Origin: Pseudophaeobacter leonis
GTDB taxonomy: Bacteria > Pseudomonadota > Alphaproteobacteria > Rhodobacterales > Rhodobacteraceae
Assembly: GCF_002087335.1 (NCBI RefSeq)
Contig: NZ_MWVJ01000060.1
Location: 97,335 to 161,334 of the forward strand
Length of the DNA stretch: 64,000 nucleotides
Direction: 5' to 3'
In this document: piece after piece, positions 1-8,612 of the stretch
How the letters are laid out: the number at the start of each line of letters is the position of its first letter
Numbering within the stretch: position 1 is the stretch's first letter
Position numbers and translations under genes: made by a program
Notes under the pieces: generated by a model
Told to the model about the DNA's origin: nothing
Seen by the model: only the letters and a program-made list of their open reading frames with translations
The model's database searches: none

Positions 1-832
1 GATAGGGCGACATTGCCAGATACTCCACCGGGATGGCAACGCCTGCGGCCTGAAGATTAAGCTGAACAACGGTCACACCGCCAAAAAGATAGGCACCCAG
101 CAGCACCCGCCAGGGCTTCCAGCTGGCAAAGACCACCAATGCAAGCGCAATCCAGCGAATTCCCGCCGTCATGCCTTCGGTCCATTGCGGCACCCGAATG
201 AGGCTGATGTAGGCGCCGCCAAGCCCGGCGCAGGCACCACCAAACAGAATCGCCAGGATGCGAATGCGCACCACCTTGTAGCCAAGCGCGTGGGCGGCAT
301 CGTGGTTTTCCCCAACGGCCCGCAGTACCAGCCCGATGCGTGAGAACTTGATCACGGCCCAGACGGCGGCAATCAGCGCAATGGCCAGATAAAGCATCGG
401 ATCATGGCCAAACAGGATGGGCCCCACAACCGGCAGGTCGCTCAGCACGGGCAGGTCGATCTTTTGCATCTGGGGCGGCTTTACCCCGACATAGGATTGC
501 CCCAGCAGAGCCGACATGCCGAGGCCAAACAGCGTCAGCGACAGCCCCGAGGCCACCTGATTTGCCTGAGCATATTGCGTCAGAATAGCAAAGAGTACTG
601 AAAGCGTGGCGCCAGCCCCGGCGGCGGCGACAAAGCCCAGCAGGGGTGATCCGGTTTCCACGGCGGTGGCAAAACCGGCCACGGCACCTACGATCATCAT
701 GCCCTCAACCCCGAGGTTCAGCACCCCGGATTTTTCCACCACCAGCTCACCAATGGCGGCAAACAGCAGCGGCGTGGCTGCAACCATCAGCGAGGCAATG
801 AGCAGGGCGGGATTAATTGCAGAAAGATCCAT
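1..832 (-). CDS. Nucleoside/purine-type ABC importer, permease subunit 2 (3' end outside window)
   Basis: Inner-membrane permease of the YufQ/NupQ type that pairs with the next permease upstream. About 277 residues are visible; the C-terminus lies beyond the left edge. The protein opens MDLSAINPALLIASLM and then shows a GELVVEKSGVLNLGVEGMM stretch typical of the basic-membrane-protein (BMP) importer permeases, followed by strongly hydrophobic segments. Its ATG (832-830) overlaps the stop of the neighbouring permease gene by one base, so the two are translationally coupled. Beside the xanthine dehydrogenase genes, the likely cargo is a purine base or nucleoside; that is inferred from context. 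No solute-binding protein is visible and it probably lies just outside the window. Confidence 0.85.
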   Translation of the reverse strand, partial: MDLSAINPALLIASLMVAATPLLFAAIGELVVEKSGVLNLGVEGMMIVGAVAGFATAVETGSPLLGFVAAAGAGATLSVLFAILTQYAQANQVASGLSLTLFGLGMSALLGQSYVGVKPPQMQKIDLPVLSDLPVVGPILFGHDPMLYLAIALIAAVWAVIKFSRIGLVLRAVGENHDAAHALGYKVVRIRILAILFGGACAGLGGAYISLIRVPQWTEGMTAGIRWIALALVVFASWKPWRVLLGAYLFGGVTVVQLNLQAAGVAIPVEYLAMSPY

Positions 833-1914
833 CACGCGACCTCCGGTTTGCCAAGCGAAATGCGGAAATTTGTCAGCAGATCAAAGGCCAGCAGGAAGAA
901 CAACAGCATCCCCTGAAAGACCTGAATAGCCGAGGAGGGCAGGTGCAGGTTCGACTGCGCAATATCGCCGCCAATGTATGTCAGCGCCATCAGCCCGCCA
1001 GCCAGCAAGATCCCCACGGGATGCAACCGACCCAGAAAGGCCACGATAATGGCGGTAAAGCCGTAGCCGACGTTGAAATCAATAGAGACCTGACCGGAGG
1101 GGCCTGAGACCTCAAACATGCCGGCAAGACCGGCGAGCATGCCGGATGTGCCAAGGCAGAACAGGATCAGGCGGGTGGGATTGAAGCCGGCAAAACGCGC
1201 CGCGCGCGGTGCCTCGCCGGTCAGACGGATATGGTAGCCCACCATGTGGCGGTTCAGCAGCACATAGGCAAAGATCACCGCGATCAGCGCTGCCACCACA
1301 CCCCAGTGCATGCCAGACCCGGCAATCAGCTCGGCGTTATGGGCGCTGTCATATTGCTGCAGGTTACGCGAGCCAGGAAAACCAAAGCCTTCGGGGTTTT
1401 TCATCAATCCCAAGGACATAGAGGCAAGAAACTGCTCGGCCACATAGACCAGCATCAGCGATACCAGGATCTCGTTGGTGCCAAAGCGTGTCTTCAGATA
1501 GGCCGGAATAGAGGCCCAGAGCCAGCCGCCAAAGCCACCCGCGATCACCATCAGCGGAAAGATATACCAGGCCTCCAGCGGGTAAAAGGCAAGGCCAACC
1601 CCGGCGCCAAACAGCGCGCCCATGATGTATTGGCCTTCGGCACCGATGTTCCAGATGCCGGCCTTAAAACCCAGCGACAGCCCGATGGCGATCAGCACCA
1701 GCGGCGCGCCTTTGACCAACAGCTGTGGGCGGTAATAAAAGGCGAACTCGCCAAACAGCGGCTCCCAAAAGATGGGGCGAATGGCCTCGACCGGGTCCTT
1801 GCCAAGGGCAGCAAAAAGCAAACCGCCTGCAATCATGGTTGCCAGCACCGCCACCAGCGGTGTGGCCAGTGACCAGGCCTGTGACGGCTGCGGCCGTTTT
1901 TCGAGCCGGATCAT
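832..1914 (-). CDS. Nucleoside/purine-type ABC importer, permease subunit 1
   Basis: YufP/NupP-like permease of about 360 residues with many hydrophobic segments. The region GFKAGIWNIGAEGQYIMGA is the family hallmark where the permease contacts the ATPase. I chose the ATG at 1914 because an AGGGAGAGG ribosome-binding site sits about 5 bases upstream; a TTG start at 1956 would add 14 residues with no good site. It lies 45 bases downstream of the ATPase gene and overlaps the second permease by one base, all in one minus-strand operon with xdhABC. Substrate assignment to purines rests on this context, not on residues seen in the protein. Confidence 0.87.
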   Translation of the reverse strand: MIRLEKRPQPSQAWSLATPLVAVLATMIAGGLLFAALGKDPVEAIRPIFWEPLFGEFAFYYRPQLLVKGAPLVLIAIGLSLGFKAGIWNIGAEGQYIMGALFGAGVGLAFYPLEAWYIFPLMVIAGGFGGWLWASIPAYLKTRFGTNEILVSLMLVYVAEQFLASMSLGLMKNPEGFGFPGSRNLQQYDSAHNAELIAGSGMHWGVVAALIAVIFAYVLLNRHMVGYHIRLTGEAPRAARFAGFNPTRLILFCLGTSGMLAGLAGMFEVSGPSGQVSIDFNVGYGFTAIIVAFLGRLHPVGILLAGGLMALTYIGGDIAQSNLHLPSSAIQVFQGMLLFFLLAFDLLTNFRISLGKPEVA

Positions 1915-1959
1915 GCGGCCTCTCCCTGTTTTCTCGTCGTGTTTTTGTTGTGCCAAAGA

Positions 1960-3477
1960 TCAGACATGCGCCACCTCCATGCCATGGGCACCGCCCATCA
2001 TCAGACCGATTTCCTCGACCGTGAGGCCCGCTGCAGGGCGTGGCGCCGAAAGCCTGCCTTCATTGAGGGCGGCAAAGCTGTCGGAGATTTCCATCAGCTC
2101 GTCGAGATCCTGGCTGATACAAATTACCGCGCAACCGCCTGCTGCCAGATCCAGCAGGGATTGGCGAATGGCAGCCGCCGCCGAGGCGTCCACCCCCCAG
2201 GTCGGCTGGTTCACCACCAGCACGTCGGGGCGTTGCAAGACCTCGCGGCCAATGACGAATTTCTGCAGATTGCCGCCAGACAGCGAACGGGCCGCATTTT
2301 CCGGACCCGGCGTGCGAACGTCAAATTCGTTGATCACCCGTTCGGCAAACTCCTTCGCCGCAGCCCATTTGAGAAAGCCGTTTTTGACCAGCCCCTCGCG
2401 AGTCGCCCCGGTGAGCATGGCATTTTCCGTCAGGCTCATATCGGGCGCGGCCGCATGGCCCAGGCGTTCTTCGGGGGCGGCCAGCACGCCAAGAGCGCGC
2501 CGGGCCACAGGCCCAAGCGTGCCAATGGGATCCTTGCCCAGTTTGACCGCGTCAGCCTCGGTCAGGGTCTCACCTGACAGCACCGACAATAGCTCATCCT
2601 GGCCATTCCCGGCCACACCGCCAATGCCAAGGATCTCGCCCCGGCGCACGGTCAGATGCACGTTGCGCAGCGCGGTGCCAAAGGCCGAGGGCGAGGGCAC
2701 AGAGAGGCCCGAGATATCCAGCGCGACCTCGCCAAATGTGCGGTCGCCGCGTTCCGGCGGGGTCAGCGCAGATCCGACCATCAGTTCCGCCATTTCACTG
2801 GCCGAGGTCTCGGCTGGGATGCACTCGCCGACGTTCTTGCCCAGCCGCAGGATAGTGGCGTGGTCACAGAGGGCGCGGATCTCTTCCAGCTTGTGCGAAA
2901 TATAGAGGATCGAGGTGCCCTCGGCGCGCAGCTTTTGCAGGGTCAGAAACAGGATTTCCACCTCCTGCGGTGTCAGCACCGAGGTAGGCTCGTCCATGAT
3001 CAGCAGCTTGGGGTCCTGCAACAGGCAGCGGATGATTTCGACCCGCTGACGTTCGCCTGCCGAGAGATCCCCAACAGTGCGAAACGGGTCCAGCGGCAGC
3101 CCGTAGGTTTCCGAGACGTCGCGAATACGCGAGGCCAGGTCGCGCAGCTTGGGCGGGTTTTCCATCCCCAGGGCGATGTTTTCCGCCACATTCAGCGCGT
3201 CAAACAGAGAAAAATGCTGGAACACCATGGCAATGCCATCGGCGCGGGCCTGACGCGGCTCGCCCGGAGCATAGGGTGCACCACGCAGGGTCATCTCACC
3301 GCTGTCGGGTTTCACCAGCCCGTAGATCATTTTCACCAGGGTGGATTTGCCTGCGCCGTTCTCGCCCAAAAGCGCATGCACCTCGCCGGTGCCGATGTCA
3401 AAGGAGACAGAGTCATTGGCCACCACGCCGGGATAGGCCTTGGTCAGCCCTTTCAGGCTCAAAAGTACCTCAGTCAC
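1960..3477 (-). CDS. Nucleoside/purine-type ABC importer, duplicated ATP-binding subunit
   Basis: A 505-residue ATPase with two nucleotide-binding halves, as in sugar and BMP-type importers (YufO/NupO). The first half has Walker [10 protein letters not shown], signature LSAGERQRVEI and Walker B LLIMDEPTSVLTP. The second half has the degenerate Walker A GGVAGNGQ and the signature LSGGNLQKFVIGRE, a normal asymmetry for the family. The GTG start at 3477 overlaps the xdhC stop as GTGA, so xdhC and the transporter are co-translated. A longer upstream frame exists but would lie entirely over xdhC. Confidence 0.9.
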   Translation of the reverse strand: MTEVLLSLKGLTKAYPGVVANDSVSFDIGTGEVHALLGENGAGKSTLVKMIYGLVKPDSGEMTLRGAPYAPGEPRQARADGIAMVFQHFSLFDALNVAENIALGMENPPKLRDLASRIRDVSETYGLPLDPFRTVGDLSAGERQRVEIIRCLLQDPKLLIMDEPTSVLTPQEVEILFLTLQKLRAEGTSILYISHKLEEIRALCDHATILRLGKNVGECIPAETSASEMAELMVGSALTPPERGDRTFGEVALDISGLSVPSPSAFGTALRNVHLTVRRGEILGIGGVAGNGQDELLSVLSGETLTEADAVKLGKDPIGTLGPVARRALGVLAAPEERLGHAAAPDMSLTENAMLTGATREGLVKNGFLKWAAAKEFAERVINEFDVRTPGPENAARSLSGGNLQKFVIGREVLQRPDVLVVNQPTWGVDASAAAAIRQSLLDLAAGGCAVICISQDLDELMEISDSFAALNEGRLSAPRPAAGLTVEEIGLMMGGAHGMEVAHV

Positions 3478-4460
3478 GCGCGCCGCTCCTCTTTCATCTC
3501 TGTCTCTTTTGTTGCGGCGCGCCCCAGTAGCTGAGCCGCCACGCCGACCGCAATCATCTGCGGGTGTTTGCCCAGCTCGGGGGTGCCGATGGGGCAGGTG
3601 ATGCGGGCGATCTCGGCCGGGCCATGGCCCAGAGCTGTCAGACGACTGCGAAACCGCGCCCATTTGGTGGCCGAGCCGATAAGCCCTGCAAAGGAAAACC
3701 CATGCAATAGCAGTGCGTGGCATAACGCCAGATCCAGCTCATGGGAATAGGTGAGTACCAGATGTTGTGAATTTACCGGCGCGTGACGCAGCAAAAGCGC
3801 GGGCTCAGCGCCCGGAAGTCGTGTGACGCCTGCTGCAATATGCGCCGGGAATCGCTCGGGCGCGGTATCGACCCAGGTGATGGCCAGATCCGGCAGCGGT
3901 GACAGTACATCAATCAGCGCGCGGCCCACATGGCCTGCGCCCCAGATCCACAGGTCTGTCTGTGGCTTGTGTACCGGCTCCAGCATCCAGCCCTCGATGA
4001 GCTGCGGGGCAGGGCGCTGACCCTGATTGCGCAGCTGTGCCTGCATGCGGCGCAGCGCCAGCGGCACAGTCTGCGCCGCTTCCTGGCCCGCCTGCTGTGC
4101 CGCCTCCTGTGTGACGGGGCGTGCGATTATATCAGCGTCGAGCTGCGCCAGATCCGCCGCCTCATAGGTCTCGCGCAGCAGTGTCACTGATCCGCCGCAG
4201 CACTGGCCCAGATCCGGCCCCAGCGAATGGGTGCTAAGCTGCGGTGACGTGTGTTGCGCCCGCGCCGCCGCTGCGGCCTCAAATTCAAGCGCGCCGCCGC
4301 CAATGGTGCCGCTTTGGCCCTTGTCCCAGACCAGCATGGCAGCGCCCACTTCGCGCGGCGAAGAGCCCCGAATGGCAGCAATCACCACGCGGCTCACGCG
4401 ACCATGCCGGGCAATGCAGGCCCGCAGATCATCGATATCAAACCCCATCATCAAACTCAT
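3474..4460 (-). CDS. xdhC: Xanthine dehydrogenase accessory protein XdhC
   Basis: Molybdenum-cofactor chaperone that binds sulfurated Moco and loads it into XdhB. The 328-residue protein has the family N-terminal region with SSPREVGAAMLVW and GTIGGGALEFE, a CCGG motif (GQCCGGSVTLL), and a C-terminal Rossmann-like domain (WIWGAGHVGRALIDVL) with a TYSHELDLALCHALL segment. The ATG at 4460 has a GGAGG site 7 bases upstream and overlaps the end of xdhB by 23 bases. A second in-frame ATG at 4448 is possible. It is the third gene of the xdhA-xdhB-xdhC order usual in alphaproteobacteria and is followed by the importer genes. Confidence 0.93.
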   Translation of the reverse strand: MSLMMGFDIDDLRACIARHGRVSRVVIAAIRGSSPREVGAAMLVWDKGQSGTIGGGALEFEAAAAARAQHTSPQLSTHSLGPDLGQCCGGSVTLLRETYEAADLAQLDADIIARPVTQEAAQQAGQEAAQTVPLALRRMQAQLRNQGQRPAPQLIEGWMLEPVHKPQTDLWIWGAGHVGRALIDVLSPLPDLAITWVDTAPERFPAHIAAGVTRLPGAEPALLLRHAPVNSQHLVLTYSHELDLALCHALLLHGFSFAGLIGSATKWARFRSRLTALGHGPAEIARITCPIGTPELGKHPQMIAVGVAAQLLGRAATKETEMKEERRA

Positions 4461-6808
4461 CGCTCAGCCTCCGGGCCTTGCGCCAGATTTCTTCGGCAGT
4501 GGCCGGGGCATCCAGCACAGGATAGCTGTCGCCAAACTGTGCCACCGCATCGCTGAGCGCCAGCCAGGCGGAAATGCCCAGCATGAAAGGCGGCTCACCC
4601 ACCGCTTTCGAGCGGTAAATGGTGTCTTCGCGGTTCTCACCGGCAAAGAGCGCCACATTGAACACATCCGGCCGGTCAGAGCAGGCCGGGATCTTGTAGG
4701 TGGACGGCGCATGGGTGCGCAGGCTTCCCTTGTTGTCCCAGATCAGCTCTTCGGTGGTCAGCCAGCCTGCGCCCTGCACATAGCCGCCCTCAACCTGGCC
4801 AATGTCCAGATCCGGGTTCAGCGAGGCCCCGGCATCATGCAAGATATCGGTACGCAGAATGCGGTTTTCGCCGGTGAGCCTGTCCACCACAACTTCGGTG
4901 ATCGAGGCGCCATAGGCAAAATAGAAAAATGGTCTGCCCTGACCTTTGATCCGGTCCCATTTCAGGCTGGGGGTTTTGTAAAACCCGGTGGCCGAGAGGC
5001 TGATGCGCCCCTCATAGCACTGTTTTGCTGCCGCCTCGAAAGTGATCTCTTCGCCCGCCACATGCACCCGATCACCGGCAAATACCACAGCCTCTGCTGT
5101 GGTCTGGTAGCACTCGGCGAGATGGGCCGCCATGCGGTCGCGGATGGTGTCACAGGCGGCTTTCACCGCCATACCATTCAGGTCAGACCCGGAAGAGGCC
5201 GCCGTAGCGGATGTATTGGGGACCTTGGCGGTATCGGTGGCGGTGATCTTTCCCTTATCCATCGCGATGTCAAATCGGCTGGCGGCAACCTGAGCCACCT
5301 TTTGGAACAATCCCTGTCCCATCTCGGTGCCGCCATGGTTCAGATGCACAGAGCCATCCTGATAGACATGCACCAGGGCGCCTGCCTGGTTGAGGTGGGT
5401 AAGGGTGAAGGAGATGCCAAATTTCACCGGCGAGAAGGCCAGCCCGCGCTTGAGATTTGTCTGCGTCGCGTTCCAGGCCGCGATCTCGGCCTTGCGGGCA
5501 GCGTAGTCGGCGCTCTCCAGCAGTTGATCTGTCAGAGCGTGTAGCTCAAAATCCGTGACCTCCATGCCATAGGGCGTGGTGTTGTCGGCTGTTTTCACCT
5601 TGTCGGAAATACCTCGGGGGGCGGCCGCAGGCCGGGGGGCAGAGCCCCCATCCTGGGGTTTCACAGGTGATGTATAGTAGTTGCGCCGACGCAACTCGAC
5701 AGGATCGATGTCAAGATCATAGGCTATATGATCCATCAGCCTCTCGATCCCGACCATACCCTGCGGGCCGCCAAAGCCGCGATAGGCGGTGGCGCTTTGC
5801 AGATTGGTCTTCAGCCGGTGGCTCTCGATGCGGATGGAGGGGATCGCATAGGCATTGTCGCTGTGCAGCATGGCGCGATCTGCCACCGGCCGCGACAGAT
5901 CCTGCGCCCAGCCGCAATTGACCAGATGGGTGAATTCAACGCCGTGCAGTCGGCCTGTGGCATCATAGCCCGCCCGATAGCTGATCCGAAAGGCATGGCG
6001 CTTGCCGGTGATCACCATGTCATCATCGCGGTCATAGCGCATCTTGCAGGGCCTGCCGGTTTGACGAGCGGCCACAGCGCAGGCCACCGCGAGGGCGTTG
6101 CCCTGGCTTTCTTTACCGCCAAAACCTCCGCCCATACGCCTGATTTCGACCCGCACCGAATGCATTGGCAGGCCAATGGCTTCTGCCACCTTGTGCTGGA
6201 TCTCGGTCGGGTGCTGGGTCGAGGAATTCACCAGCATGGCGCCATCTTCCTGCGGCAGAGCAAGGGCGGCCTGACCTTCCAGATAAAAATGCTCCTGGCC
6301 GCCCAGCTCGAATGTGCCCTCAATCTGGTGCGGTGCGGCGGCAATGGCTGCGGCGGCGTCGCCTTTTTGATAGATCCTGGGACCTTCTTCAAAGCGGCTA
6401 TCGGCGGCCAGCGCCGCATCCAGAGTCAGCAGCGCGGGCTCTTCGGCCTAGCCGATCTGACCCTTTGCGGGTCGCAACCCGTGCGGCGCGATGCGAGCGC
6501 GCCACCACCAGAAACAGCGGCTGGCCCCGACAGTGGACTGTGCCGTCAGACAGCAGTGGCTCATCATGGATCGAGGGCGAGACATCGTTGGTAAAGGGCA
6601 GATCTTCCGCGCACAGCCCCGCAACCACACCGGGGCTGTCGTGAACCTGCGACAGATCCATTTTTGTGATGCGCCCCTTCGCAATCGTCGACAGGCCAAA
6701 GGCCAGATGCAGGGTGTCGCGCGGCAAAGGGACGTCGTCGACATAGCGGGCCTTGCCGGTCACATGCAGTTTGGCAGCATCATGGGGCAGGGGTTTTGCA
6801 ACGCTCAT
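4438..6808 (-). CDS. xdhB: Xanthine dehydrogenase, molybdopterin-binding subunit XdhB (one frameshift)
   Basis: Large catalytic subunit that oxidises hypoxanthine and xanthine to urate. The N-terminal part (MSVAKPLPHDAAKLHVTGKA) is followed by family-typical Moco-binding stretches such as RMGGGFGGKESQGN, AYRGFGGPQG and HGGTEMGQGLFQKVAQVA. The frame breaks between about 6446 and 6462: one extra base there, for example in the GGCC at 6444-6447, shifts the frame and exposes a TAG at 6448-6450. Removing one base restores about 790 residues, the normal size. The ATG at 6808 overlaps the xdhA stop (ATGA). A GC-rich palindrome at about 5607-5659 is carried in frame. Sequencing error is more likely than a pseudogene, because the rest is intact. 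Confidence 0.88.
5607..5659. repeat. GC-rich palindromic element inside the xdhB coding sequence
   Basis: Contains a perfect hairpin GGGGGC-AGA-GCCCCC (5635-5649), a GCGGCCGC palindrome (5621-5628) and, on the minus strand, the tail CCCCCCGAGGTATTT. From memory this resembles a small repeat common between genes in Rhodobacterales. Here it is translated as DGGSAPRPAAAPRG, between the conserved RRRNYY and TPYGMEVTD blocks of XdhB. It keeps the frame open. Confidence 0.6.
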
Positions 6809-8166
6809 GCCATCACCTCCAGAACCGATGGGCTGCCACCGTTGCGATCGTCAAAATACCGCAGCAGCATATTGCGGCCAGCCTCAAGCCGGTACTCTGC
6901 CGAGGCGCGCATATCGCTGAGCGGCGTAAAGTCGCTCCCCAGCGCGGCGCAGGCAGCTGTGACGCTTGCCGTGCTCCAGGCCTGGCCCAGAAGAGCGGCC
7001 TCCAGGTGCGATGCGCGTTTCGGCGTGCCAGCAAGGCCACCAAAGGCGATGCGCGCCGCTGTGACTGTGCCATCCGTCACAGTGACATTGAAGGCGCCAA
7101 GCACGGCTGAGATGTCCTGATCAAAGCGTTTTGACAGCTTGTACACGCGCAAGCGATCAGCCTGACGGGGAATGCACACGGCCTCGACAAACTCGCCCGC
7201 AGCGCGGTCCTGTTTGCCGTATTCAATGAAGTAGTTCTCCAGTGCGATCTCACGGCGGCTGTCGCCCTGGCGCAGGTGCAGCCTTGCGCCAAGGGCGATC
7301 AGCGCCGGTGGGTTGTCCCCGATGGGAGAGCCATTGGCGATATTGCCGCCCACAGTTGCCGCGGCCCGCACCTGCTGACTGGCAAAACGGCGGATCATTT
7401 CGGCATAAGAGGGGTGATAGGGGGCGATGGCCGCACGCATGCGGTTCATATCCACCATGGCACCAAACCGCAGATGCGTGTCGCTGATCGTGATCTGTTT
7501 CAGATCCTCGCAGGCCTCCAGAAAAATCATCTCGCCAAGATCGCGCAGCCCCTTGGTGACCCAAAGGCCCAAATCGGTGGCGCCCGCCACCAGACGTGCC
7601 TGCGGCTTTGCCTGATAGAGCGCGGCCAGCTCGTCCGAGGAGCGCGGCATATTGCTGTCTTTTGTCGCAATGGAGAGCTCGTCTTTGGTGATCCACTGTG
7701 GGACGGGCTGGCCTTCGGCGGCCTCGGCGGCGCGAATGATGGGCGCATAGCCGGTGCAGCGACACAGGTTACCGGCCAGCTGCACGTCGTGATCGGTGGC
7801 GCCGTTCTTATGTGCGGTGACCATCGACATCACAAAACCCGGCGTGCAAAAGCCGCATTGGCTGCCGTGATGGGTGATCATCGCCTCTTGCACGGGGTGC
7901 AGGGTGCCATCGGTATCAGCAGCACCCTCAATGGTGCGCACGGATTTTCCATTCAGCTGTGGCAGAAACAAAATGCAGGAATTCAGCGATTTCGCACCGG
8001 CCGTGTCGCTCACCATTACGGTGCAGGCGCCACAATCGCCCTCGTTGCAGCCCTCTTTGGTTCCTGTCAGCCCGCGCTCTTCGCGCAGGAAATCAAGCAG
8101 AGTGGCCGAAGGATCGTGATCCTTGAGCACAACCTCTTCACCGTTCAGACGAAAGGTGATTGTCAT
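6805..8166 (-). CDS. xdhA: Xanthine dehydrogenase, iron-sulfur/FAD subunit XdhA
   Basis: Small subunit that passes electrons from XdhB through two [2Fe-2S] clusters to FAD. The 453-residue protein starts MTITFRLNGEEVVLKDHDPS. The first cluster ligands are seen in EGCNEGDCGACTV with a downstream SC, the second in QCGFCTPGFVMSM and LCRCTGY. The FAD-binding domain begins at LVAGATDLGLWVTKG and continues with VGGNIANGSPIGDNPPALIALGA (given in part). Length and domain order match the bacterial XdhA/XdhB split enzyme. It is the first gene of the operon; its stop overlaps the xdhB start (ATGA). Confidence 0.94.
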   Translation of the reverse strand: MTITFRLNGEEVVLKDHDPSATLLDFLREERGLTGTKEGCNEGDCGACTVMVSDTAGAKSLNSCILFLPQLNGKSVRTIEGAADTDGTLHPVQEAMITHHGSQCGFCTPGFVMSMVTAHKNGATDHDVQLAGNLCRCTGYAPIIRAAEAAEGQPVPQWITKDELSIATKDSNMPRSSDELAALYQAKPQARLVAGATDLGLWVTKGLRDLGEMIFLEACEDLKQITISDTHLRFGAMVDMNRMRAAIAPYHPSYAEMIRRFASQQVRAAATVGGNIANGSPIGDNPPALIALGARLHLRQGDSRREIALENYFIEYGKQDRAAGEFVEAVCIPRQADRLRVYKLSKRFDQDISAVLGAFNVTVTDGTVTAARIAFGGLAGTPKRASHLEAALLGQAWSTASVTAACAALGSDFTPLSDMRASAEYRLEAGRNMLLRYFDDRNGGSPSVLEVMA

Positions 8167-8612
8167 CGTGTGAAACCCGTCGCCTTACGTGATCCACCCA
8201 TGATGCCAGTTTTCGATGCGACGTAGAAAGACTGGCGGGCCTTTTGCTGCTTGCTGCCCTTAGCCTAGGGAGCAGCAGCTTGTTCTGGCAAGAAAAAGCG
8301 ACTCTGCCATGTAAGATTGCCGCAGCGCAACAATATTTCCGTATGCCGGGGCATGCCGTTAGTATTAAAGCATTTCCTGTCGTATGAGGCGCCTGAAACC
8401 GGCTGGGCAAAGTAAGACTTTCAAAACATGTTTGATAATGATGCGGGCCTTATTAGGTTTTTGTGATGAAAAATGCCTCGCGAAGATGCAAAACTGCTGA
8501 GTTTCGCAGCGCCACGAAAATTCCACAAAAATGCAGCCCGGCTGCGGCTTTGTGGTGGTGCCGCGTAAGATCGGCTCTTATCCTTGCTGCAGGGATGCGA
8601 TAGCTTGCCAGC
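8167..8612. other. Divergent intergenic region between xdhA and dnaE, with a hairpin
   Basis: 446 bases with no convincing gene. It must hold the promoters of the minus-strand purine operon and of dnaE, but I cannot pick clear -35/-10 boxes. An imperfect hairpin of about 13 pairs lies at 8246-8279 (GCTGCTTGCTGCCCT against AGGGAGCAGCAGC), about 80 bases upstream of xdhA. It has no T-tract in either direction, so it is not an ordinary terminator; it could sit in the xdhA leader RNA. Confidence 0.45.
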
